From an uncultured Opitutia bacterium (lineage in GTDB: Bacteria; Verrucomicrobiota; Verrucomicrobiae; Opitutales; UBA953), in the NCBI GenBank assembly GCA_903859115.1, contig CAIOLH010000114.1, positions 1 through 5,291 of the forward strand: 5,291 nucleotides of DNA. Reading direction: 5' to 3'. Below are positions 1 to 5,291 of this stretch, one piece after another; the stretch's first letter is position 1, and each line of letters starts with the position of its first letter. A program made the translations under genes and the position numbers. The notes under the pieces were generated by a model. It was given only the letters and a program-made list of their open reading frames with translations. It did not search any database and was not told where the DNA came from.

Positions 1-2
1 CC

Positions 3-227
3 GTGGATCAGATGGCGATGATGTTAACGGACCGCGAACGAGAGGTCGCGGTGATGATTGCGAAGAGCTTTTCTAGTAAAGAAGTAGCCGTAGCGCTCAA
101 CATAAGCGTCAAAACCGCTCAAAACCACCGTACAAACCTCATGAGAAAGCTTAATGTTCATGATTCTGCGGGGGTGATACGCTTTGTTATTCGTCAAGGA
201 TTGTATGACCCCTGCGAAGGCCTCTAA
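3..227 (+). CDS. Response regulator, NarL/FixJ (LuxR-type HTH) family, C-terminal part only
   Basis: This is the DNA-binding end of a two-component response regulator. The visible 74 residues are almost entirely a LuxR/GerE-type helix-turn-helix domain: the 'LTDRERE' entry motif at residues 8-14, the scaffold helix 'SSKEVAVALNIS' at 24-35, and the recognition helix 'VKTAQNHRTNLMRKL' at 36-50, followed by the usual closing helix and 'GLYDP'. The reading frame is open to the left edge, so the first visible codon (GTG) is most likely internal and an N-terminal receiver domain probably lies outside the window; no ribosome binding site can be judged. Family knowledge says such proteins bind promoter DNA when phosphorylated by a partner histidine kinase. 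The next gene begins 9 bases downstream on the same strand, so the pair may be co-transcribed. A stand-alone small LuxR-type protein is the less likely alternative. Target genes and signal are unknown. Confidence 0.9.
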   Translation: MDQMAMMLTDREREVAVMIAKSFSSKEVAVALNISVKTAQNHRTNLMRKLNVHDSAGVIRFVIRQGLYDPCEGL

Positions 228-232
228 GGTGG
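226..232 (+). promoter_or_regulatory. Ribosome binding site of the oxidoreductase gene
   Basis: AAGGTGG differs by one base from the ideal AAGGAGG and lies 4 bases before the GTG codon at 237. It supports the GTG start, which also places a twin-arginine signal at the protein's N terminus. The site overlaps the TAA stop (225-227) of the regulator gene, so ribosomes finishing that gene could help start this one. Confidence 0.7.
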
Positions 233-236
233 CGGG

Positions 237-1853
237 GTGAAACTACCCCGTCGTCATTTTATTGCCCTCAGTGGCACTGCCCTACTCGGTGCCGCCTTAC
301 GTGCACAGTCGGATAACTCACCGGAAAATTTTGATGTCTGTGTTTACGGTGCAACAGCATCAGGAATCGCCGCAGCAATCTCGGTAGCCGAACAAGGTTT
401 TAGCGTCGTGCTGATTGAACCTAGCCGATGGCTCGGTGGCATGAGCGGGGGCGGACTTCACCGCATCGACTGGGGCACCAAAGCCAGCGTCGGCGGACTC
501 GCATTAAAATTACTGATTGATGACGATAACGTCGCAATGCGAAAACTTTACACCAAGTTGTGTTCGGAAAAAAATATCAAAGTTATTTACGAGCATCGCT
601 TAAACAAAGTCGTTAAAGAAAATACCCGCATCCAATCCATTACTTTAGATTTAGCTCCCCCCGACTCTTTAGGTGTACCCGCTGCGCAAGCGAAACAAGT
701 TGAAGCTCGTCGCATCTCCGCCCGTGTATTTATCGATTGTAGTTACGAAGGTGATTTAATGGCTCAGGCTAGAGTTTCGCACACCTACGGCCGTGAAAGC
801 CAAGATACCTACGACGAATCCTATGCGGGTGAGCGCCCTGCCCTAGTTACGTACGATATCGACCCCTACAACACGCCCGGGAAGCCCTCCAGCGGGCTTT
901 TACCCCTCCTTCAGGACTACCAACCCAAAGGCCTAGGAAAGGCCGATAAACTGACGATGGCGTATTGTTTCAGATGGAAGCTGAGCCGCCAGCCCGACCG
1001 CATTCCTTTTGCCTCACCCGAAAATTACGATCCACGCCAGTACGAGATTTTCCGTCGGGCGTTTAAAAATAATATTAAAATTAATACCGGACTCAAAATG
1101 CGTCACCCAGGAAAATTAGAGGACTATCCTGGTGGTGGCGTGTTCAATGAAAACTCCAGTCGATCGCTTTGGGCACAATCAGTAGCGGGATCGAATCAGG
1201 ATTATCCGACGGGCGATTGGGCAACCCGTTCAAGGATTTGGAAGTTCCATCAAGATTTCATTCGTGGCATGTACCATTTCCTGCGCACCGATGAAGCGGT
1301 TCCCGAAATTTATAAAAAACTAGCGAACGAAACTGGACTCACTCCAGGAATTTTTGACGAGACGGCAGGATGGCCACATCAACTCTACGTTCGTGAAGCA
1401 CGACGGATGCAGTCGACTTATGTCATCACCCAAAAAGATCTGGAAGGCCGAGTGGGCTCCATCGCTGATTCCATCGGTCTAGCTTCGTATGGTATCGACG
1501 ATTGGCCGTACGCTACCTACGCGGACCAAGGTAAGATCTCTATCAGCGGTGGTGAATTCAGTATTCTTAAGCCTAACCCCGATTTTGATGGGGTTTATGC
1601 ACTGCCCTACCGTGCGATTGTTCCTAAAGTCGAAGAATGTACTAATCTGCTCGTGCCTGTTTGTTGTTCAGCCAGTCACATCGCGATGACCTCCATTCGA
1701 ATGGAGCCAGTCTGGATTATTTTAGGTCAATCCGCCGGGCAAGCAGCGGCTCAGTCCTTACGCGAAAAAGTTCCTGTACAAAATATCAACGTGAGTAATC
1801 TACAGAAAACCCTCGTTGCCCAAGAACAGAAAATTTCCTGGAGCAGAAAATAA
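237..1853 (+). CDS. Tat-exported FAD-dependent oxidoreductase (FAD_oxidored family)
   Basis: A 538-residue flavoprotein, probably periplasmic. Residues 1-22 form a twin-arginine signal ('RRHFIAL' at 5-11, hydrophobic stretch 9-21, likely cleavage after 'LRA'). The FAD-binding Rossmann segment follows at about 33-61: 'VYGATASG', then the strand ending in 'LIEP', where the Glu would hold the ribose. Next comes 'LGGMSGGGL' at 66-74. The middle holds family-like motifs 'DYPTGDWATR' (322-331) and 'HQLYVREARRM' (381-391). The C-terminal FAD-binding part is 'NLLVPVCCSASHIA' (470-483) with 'SIRMEP' and 'GQSAGQAAA' (498-506). The family is common in Planctomycetes and Verrucomicrobia, often near carbohydrate-degradation genes, but its substrates are mostly unknown, so no reaction is assigned. 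The start is GTG, chosen for its ribosome binding site and the signal peptide. The region after 'VGGLALKLL' looks shorter than in relatives I recall. The stop lies one base from the converging gene. Confidence 0.88.
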   Translation: MKLPRRHFIALSGTALLGAALRAQSDNSPENFDVCVYGATASGIAAAISVAEQGFSVVLIEPSRWLGGMSGGGLHRIDWGTKASVGGLALKLLIDDDNVAMRKLYTKLCSEKNIKVIYEHRLNKVVKENTRIQSITLDLAPPDSLGVPAAQAKQVEARRISARVFIDCSYEGDLMAQARVSHTYGRESQDTYDESYAGERPALVTYDIDPYNTPGKPSSGLLPLLQDYQPKGLGKADKLTMAYCFRWKLSRQPDRIPFASPENYDPRQYEIFRRAFKNNIKINTGLKMRHPGKLEDYPGGGVFNENSSRSLWAQSVAGSNQDYPTGDWATRSRIWKFHQDFIRGMYHFLRTDEAVPEIYKKLANETGLTPGIFDETAGWPHQLYVREARRMQSTYVITQKDLEGRVGSIADSIGLASYGIDDWPYATYADQGKISISGGEFSILKPNPDFDGVYALPYRAIVPKVEECTNLLVPVCCSASHIAMTSIRMEPVWIILGQSAGQAAAQSLREKVPVQNINVSNLQKTLVAQEQKISWSRK

Positions 1854-1854
1854 A

Positions 1855-2703
1855 TTAAAGGCGAATACGGAGACGCGGAGAAACGGCTGTACCCGTAGGC
1901 GTTGGCTTTTTTATTTTCGCGGGAGGGCCATCGCCTGATTCGCCTAATGCTGCTAAAAATTCTTTGGGCAAAGGCGACTCGGCTTTAAAATGACATTTCT
2001 CGCCCTGCCAATTGAAAGAAAGTTCGGTGAATTGAGCGTGTAAAAATAATCGCTTCAGACCTCGAGCTGTACCCGCAGTTTTATTGAAATCGAAATCTCC
2101 GTAGGTGCGATCACCGAGAATGGGATGTCCGTGCTCGGCCGTCTGCACACGTAGTTGATGGGTGCGACCCGTGCGTGGTTCGAGCTGTAATAATGAAAGC
2201 GGTAAGTTATTTTGAGCCGCCCGCACCCATTGATAAACCGTGATGGCTTGGGAGCCACCGGATGATTTGGCAGATGAACGGACACCGCCGCCTGGACCGC
2301 TTGATTTCACAAGGGAATCTTGCCAAGTGCCGCGAGGACTACGGAGACCGCGACCCTTCACAATAGCAGCGTATTTTTTAGAAACTTTGGACTCAGCAAA
2401 TAACTCCTTAACCACATCCGCTAATTTTTCGTCAAGACAGAGCAGTAAAACTCCGCTCGTCGGCGAATCGAGACGATTGAGAAGATAGACTTTTTTCACT
2501 CCGCCTTTACCATCACGAATGTGGAAAGCCTCTTCCGCCATCGAGTAATTACTGTCGATGAGTACGGTCTCTTTTTCTTTTTTATCACTCGAATTAGGAT
2601 GCGCCAGAACGCCCGCTGGTTTTTCGACGGCAAAAAGTCCCTCGGGGTGAATTTCTAAAATTTTCACACCAGAAGCAAAAGGAATCCAATCCAGTGTCGT
2701 CAT
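1855..2703 (-). CDS. RluA-family RNA pseudouridine synthase
   Basis: A 282-residue cytoplasmic enzyme that should convert specific uridines of rRNA or tRNA to pseudouridine. The fold begins almost at once ('FAVEKPAGVLAHP', 24-36), so there is no N-terminal S4 domain as in RluC or RluD. The catalytic motif is 'NRLDSPTSGVLLL' at 76-88, with Asp79 the expected nucleophile; the usual His of 'HRLD' is Asn here. Further family motifs are 'KKYAAIVKG' (109-117) and 'PRTGRTHQLRVQTAEHGHPILGD' split over 176-198. A Gly/Ser-rich stretch at about 134-152 looks like an inserted loop, and residues 263-282 form a basic tail. The ATG lies 4 bases after the stop of the TonB-like gene, with no Shine-Dalgarno sequence, so translation may be coupled. 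Length is typical of the shorter RluA-like proteins. The target uridine cannot be told from sequence, so no gene symbol is given. Confidence 0.92.
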   Translation of the reverse strand: MTTLDWIPFASGVKILEIHPEGLFAVEKPAGVLAHPNSSDKKEKETVLIDSNYSMAEEAFHIRDGKGGVKKVYLLNRLDSPTSGVLLLCLDEKLADVVKELFAESKVSKKYAAIVKGRGLRSPRGTWQDSLVKSSGPGGGVRSSAKSSGGSQAITVYQWVRAAQNNLPLSLLQLEPRTGRTHQLRVQTAEHGHPILGDRTYGDFDFNKTAGTARGLKRLFLHAQFTELSFNWQGEKCHFKAESPLPKEFLAALGESGDGPPAKIKKPTPTGTAVSPRLRIRL

Positions 2704-2707
2704 TGTT

Positions 2708-3610
2708 TTAGAGGTAGTGAAACGTGATAGTCACGGTCTGCTCATTCCCAAAAAGGGCAACCATATCTTCGCGCCAGTTATCGAAGGGAGCGGGAGCCAT
2801 GACCGCATCCTTACAAGCCAGTGCCATGACTTGGGCGACATCGCTATGAAGAATTTCTGCATTAACCACGCTACCATCGCGACAAAGAATAAAACGGACA
2901 ACGACACTCCCACGGGAAACGGATTCAAAGCGTGCACGATCAATCAAGGCCCACCAGCTGGATTGAATCGCCTCCATCATCCGTTGAGAATAGTCACCAT
3001 AGTTACTAAACTTGGCATCCACAGCGATGGCACCCGCTCGATTCACGCCGACATTATTCTTAAGCAGAATACCCATAGTACCTGACGGAATAGTAGCACG
3101 CGGACGATCGGGAATCGATTCGTTTTGATTGGATTTTTTTGACTCAGCTAAATTCTTCTTCGGTAAATTTCCATTCAGTGCTACGGTGGGAGTTCCTGCG
3201 CTTTGCGAGGCATCAGACAAATCACTTTCTTCAATGGCGCGGGGTATGCCTTGAGAAACTTTAATCGCATCAGCACTCTCCCCTGTCGATCGAGGTAAAG
3301 AGGAAGTCGTTTTTGTTTTTTCGGGAATGGGTTGTGCGGCGCTTTGATTTTTTGCAGCCATGTAATCCGATTTATCCGGAATGGTGCGGTTGGCCTGAAC
3401 ATTCACTTCTGCCAGACGCATCGACGGGGGTAAGCGATTTTCAGGCACCACTACAGGTGCGACCTGCACTTCAACTGGATGAAGGGTGATTATTCGCTGA
3501 GTAAATACAGGAGGAACGACGAGCCACAGTGTGAGGTGCAGAATAACAGTAATCGCGAAGGCGAATACGGGCGGAACGACCTCGGTGTATCGTTGGTTCA
3601 ACACGTCCAT
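2708..3610 (-). CDS. TonB-like energy transducer with C-terminal TonB/TolA-type domain
   Basis: A 300-residue envelope protein. Residues 1-12 are cytoplasmic, residues 13-33 ('PPVFAFAITVILHLTLWLVV') form one membrane helix, and about 50-200 make a low-complexity periplasmic linker rich in Ser, Lys, Ala and scattered Pro. Residues 205-300 match the TonB/TolA C-terminal pattern: 'YSQRMMEAIQSSWW' with the conserved Trp, 'GSVVVRFILCRDGSV', an Ala-rich helix 'ALACKDAV', 'APFDNW', and a last beta strand 'TVTITFHYL'. TonB proteins carry energy from ExbB-ExbD to outer-membrane receptors; TolA-type relatives act in envelope integrity. The linker lacks the Glu-Pro/Lys-Pro repeats of classical TonB, and no exbB or exbD gene is in view, so TonB versus TolA function is open. 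It sits 35 bases after maf and 4 bases before the pseudouridine synthase gene. A possible weak promoter element precedes it. Confidence 0.82.
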   Translation of the reverse strand: MDVLNQRYTEVVPPVFAFAITVILHLTLWLVVPPVFTQRIITLHPVEVQVAPVVVPENRLPPSMRLAEVNVQANRTIPDKSDYMAAKNQSAAQPIPEKTKTTSSLPRSTGESADAIKVSQGIPRAIEESDLSDASQSAGTPTVALNGNLPKKNLAESKKSNQNESIPDRPRATIPSGTMGILLKNNVGVNRAGAIAVDAKFSNYGDYSQRMMEAIQSSWWALIDRARFESVSRGSVVVRFILCRDGSVVNAEILHSDVAQVMALACKDAVMAPAPFDNWREDMVALFGNEQTVTITFHYL

Positions 3611-3616
3611 AACCTA

Positions 3617-3622
3617 ATTATG
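3617..3622 (-). promoter_or_regulatory. Possible -10 element before the TonB-like gene
   Basis: On the minus strand this reads CATAAT, five of six matches to the TATAAT consensus. It ends 6 bases before the ATG at 3610, so transcription from it would begin at about the A of the start codon, giving a leaderless mRNA. No good -35 hexamer is present at 16-18 bases upstream, so the call is weak. Confidence 0.25.
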
Positions 3623-3645
3623 AAAGCAGAGACCGCAAGAACGAC

Positions 3646-4242
3646 TCACGAGCGCTTCCACTGATTTTCTAAACCCAATTCTTTAATCCGTTGCACAACA
3701 AACTCAATGGGCAGACCCATAATTGTAGAAATCGGCTCTTGGAATGATTCGATGATTAGTTCTTTGCCCTGCTGGATGCCATACGCACCCGCTTTATCGA
3801 GTGTATTTGTGACTGATTGATAGCGTGTGATGACCTCATCTCCAAAGGGCTTAAAACGAACCCAGGCAGTGATGTCGTGAGATTCATGAATCTCTAAGGG
3901 CGGATAAATAAAACAAACGCCCGTATGCACGGTGTGTTCACGTCCAGATAAGCTCCGTAGCATTGCACGTGATTCCTGTAAGTTGGCGGGCTTATTCAAA
4001 ACACGATCGCCGAGTGCCACCGTGGTATCCGCTCCTAATATAAATGCTTGAGGATGAAGTTTCGAAACAGCCTCGGCTTTGATTCGCGCATTATGTAAAA
4101 CCATATCGCGAGGATTACTGGTCGGGTCTTCGTATTCAGTGACTTTTGAGACTACGATTTTATGAGGAATGCCGGCCTCATTCAGTAATTCAGTTCGACG
4201 CGGTGAGCCCGAAGCTAGAATAAACTGAATGCATTCGTTCAC
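3646..4242 (-). CDS. maf: Maf-family nucleotide pyrophosphatase (YhdE/dTTP-UTPase type)
   Basis: A 198-residue cytoplasmic enzyme expected to hydrolyse dTTP, UTP and modified pyrimidine nucleotides to monophosphates and pyrophosphate; the family was first tied to septum formation. The hallmark 'ASGSPRR' lies at residues 10-16, the acidic catalytic motif 'GADTTV' at 70-75 (Asp72), 'NKP' at 83-85, 'LSGREHTVHTGV' at 98-109, 'DKAGAYGIQ' at 149-157 and 'GLPIEFV' at 176-182. The 'DKAGAYGIQ' motif favours the YhdE branch over the YceF branch, which has a different sequence there; this is a family-level inference. Length is normal. The start is GTG at 4240-4242, placing 'ILASGSPRR' near the N terminus as in relatives; no ATG in frame fits. 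The gene starts 4 bases after the hemH stop, without a clear Shine-Dalgarno sequence, so coupling to hemH is likely. Confidence 0.95.
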   Translation of the reverse strand: MNECIQFILASGSPRRTELLNEAGIPHKIVVSKVTEYEDPTSNPRDMVLHNARIKAEAVSKLHPQAFILGADTTVALGDRVLNKPANLQESRAMLRSLSGREHTVHTGVCFIYPPLEIHESHDITAWVRFKPFGDEVITRYQSVTNTLDKAGAYGIQQGKELIIESFQEPISTIMGLPIEFVVQRIKELGLENQWKRS

Positions 4243-4246
4243 TCGC

Positions 4247-5272
4247 TTAGTGATGACTCGGTTTCCAACTCACCACGCGATCGGATAAGTATTTCACGTA
4301 AACGTCTTGATCGTTCAAACAAGGAATCTGTTCAAAGGACTCACCACCTGCGTGCATGAAATCTTCTTTTCCTTCTTCGCTAATTTCTTCGATGGTTTCT
4401 AAGCAATCGGCGGTGAAAGCTGGGCACATGACGAGGAGTTTTTTGATGCCCTCATTTGGCATAGCTTCTAATCTTTCATCGGTGTAAGGCGGAACCCATT
4501 TTTCTGGTCCGAAACGAGACTGGAAAGCAACTTCGACTTGTTCAGGACGCAGTCCAGCAGCCAAGGTAAATAGACGCGTCGTTTCTACGCACTGATGTTT
4601 ATAGCAGGTGGCGTGACAAGGGCTGGCGACGGCACAACAATTAGGAACCTTGGTGCAATGAGCTTTGGAGGGATCGCCTTTACGCAAGTGACGCTCTGGC
4701 ACGCCGTGATAAGAAAAAAGTAATTTGTCGAAAGGCTTACTTAGCCAAGGTTTGGCGGATTCAACCAACGCTTGAATGTATGCAGGGTCATTAAAGTAAG
4801 GCTGGAGAACGTGATATTTTAAATCAGGAGCGAGGCGTTTCAGTTCTTCTTGAATTTTAACCACGACAGTTTCGTACGAAGACATCGCATAGTGCGGGTA
4901 TTGAGGCATGACGAATAGATCGTCGATACCCATATCGATCACTTTTTGAACAGCTTCCGCGCAAGAGGGAGTTCCATAACGCATGCCCGTGATTACGGGA
5001 AGGCCGGTAGCTTTTTCTAATTTCGCGCGGAGCTTTTCAGTGGTTACTAACAAAGGTGCACCTTCGGGTGTCCAAACCGTTGCATAAGCAGCAGCTGATT
5101 TTTTGGGGCGGGTACGAAGAACGATTCCTTCGAGCAAAGCGAAGCGAAATGCGGCTGGATAATCGATGACGCGTTCATCGCCGAGAAATTCTCTTAAATA
5201 ATTTCGGACATCGGGTACGGAGGTACTTTTCGGTGAGCCTAAATTGAGGAGTAAAATTCCTTTGCGAGACAT
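4247..5272 (-). CDS. hemH: Ferrochelatase
   Basis: A 341-residue enzyme that inserts Fe(II) into a porphyrin in a late step of haem synthesis (protoporphyrin IX, or coproporphyrin III in some lineages). The N terminus 'GILLLNLGSP' (5-14) and 'YLREFLGDERVID' (25-37) are typical. 'MPQYPHYAMSSYET' lies at 122-135, 'FSYHGVPERH' at 186-195 with the metal-site His189, 'FQSRFGPEKWVPPYT' at 250-264, and 'CPAFTADCLETIEEI' at 283-297 with the expected catalytic Glu292. Between them, residues 206-228 hold six cysteines (206, 212, 213, 219, 223, 228) in a segment like the internal iron-sulfur ligand region reported for some bacterial ferrochelatases. The ATG at 5270-5272 gives the normal N terminus. The visible 19 bases upstream are pyrimidine-rich with no Shine-Dalgarno sequence. 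It is the first visible gene of the minus-strand run; its promoter is at or beyond the right edge. Confidence 0.97.
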   Translation of the reverse strand: MSRKGILLLNLGSPKSTSVPDVRNYLREFLGDERVIDYPAAFRFALLEGIVLRTRPKKSAAAYATVWTPEGAPLLVTTEKLRAKLEKATGLPVITGMRYGTPSCAEAVQKVIDMGIDDLFVMPQYPHYAMSSYETVVVKIQEELKRLAPDLKYHVLQPYFNDPAYIQALVESAKPWLSKPFDKLLFSYHGVPERHLRKGDPSKAHCTKVPNCCAVASPCHATCYKHQCVETTRLFTLAAGLRPEQVEVAFQSRFGPEKWVPPYTDERLEAMPNEGIKKLLVMCPAFTADCLETIEEISEEGKEDFMHAGGESFEQIPCLNDQDVYVKYLSDRVVSWKPSHH

Positions 5273-5291
5273 AGGGTGAGAAAGTCAGGAG

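Noticed and set aside
1489..1689. A 66-codon plus-strand open frame inside the oxidoreductase in another frame
   Set aside because: The oxidoreductase frame here carries conserved C-terminal motifs; the overlapping frame shows none.
1827..1850. Direct repeat CAGAAAAT, two copies about 16 bases apart, at the end of the oxidoreductase gene
   Set aside because: Eight bases in an A-rich stretch is within chance expectation and there is no further copy or element structure.
1883..1915. Possible rho-independent terminator for the oxidoreductase (short stem then T-rich run)
   Set aside because: The stem is only 4 base pairs, is separated from the T-run by about 10 bases and lies in coding sequence of the opposite gene.
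2240..2488. An 82-codon plus-strand open frame opposite the pseudouridine synthase
   Set aside because: It is antisense to the catalytic part of a well-supported enzyme and its translation is low-complexity with no family resemblance.
2717..3085. A 122-codon open frame on the plus strand opposite the TonB-like gene
   Set aside because: The opposite strand encodes a clear TonB C-terminal domain in the same place; the plus-strand product has no recognisable domain and no ribosome binding site.
3623..3645. Full sigma-70 promoter between maf and the TonB-like gene
   Set aside because: TTGCGG is present but only 10 bases from CATAAT, too close for a -35/-10 pair, and no better -35 lies at 16-18 bases; only the -10-like element is kept, at low confidence.

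Overview
The window is about 5.3 kb of gene-dense bacterial chromosome with balanced base composition. No stretch over 300 bases lacks a gene, and the longest intergenic gap is 35 bases. I see no insertion sequence, CRISPR array, tRNA or rRNA. Protein style suggests a Gram-negative of the Planctomycetes-Verrucomicrobia-Chlamydiae group, perhaps an Opitutia-like member of Verrucomicrobiota. The hints are a Tat-exported FAD_oxidored-type enzyme with an 'LRAQ' signal-peptide end, a Cys-rich ferrochelatase and a TonB-like energy transducer. This placement is inference; no marker gene is present.

Left part, plus strand (1-1853): the C-terminal end of a NarL/FixJ-type response regulator cut by the window edge, then, after 9 bases, a complete 538-residue flavin-dependent oxidoreductase with a twin-arginine signal. 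The ribosome binding site of the second gene overlaps the stop codon of the first, so the two probably share a transcript.

Right part, minus strand (5272 down to 1855): a tight four-gene run in the order hemH (ferrochelatase), maf (nucleotide pyrophosphatase of the YhdE type), a TonB-like energy transducer, and an RluA-family pseudouridine synthase. Gaps are 4, 35 and 4 bases, which suggests an operon. None of these four genes has a clear Shine-Dalgarno sequence, unlike the plus-strand oxidoreductase. The promoter of the run would lie right of the window, with a possible weak internal promoter before the TonB-like gene. The two strands converge with one base between the stop codons and no evident terminator.

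Functionally the minus-strand run mixes housekeeping jobs: haem synthesis, removal of non-canonical or excess nucleotides, and rRNA or tRNA modification, plus envelope energy transduction. A link through iron or haem between the TonB-like protein and HemH is possible but unproven. I do not see a new defence, mobile or biosynthetic system. The points worth checking are local: a Cys-rich internal segment in HemH that may bind an iron-sulfur cluster, an Asn in place of the usual His in the catalytic motif of the pseudouridine synthase, an apparently shortened segment in the oxidoreductase, and a possible leaderless start for the TonB-like gene.
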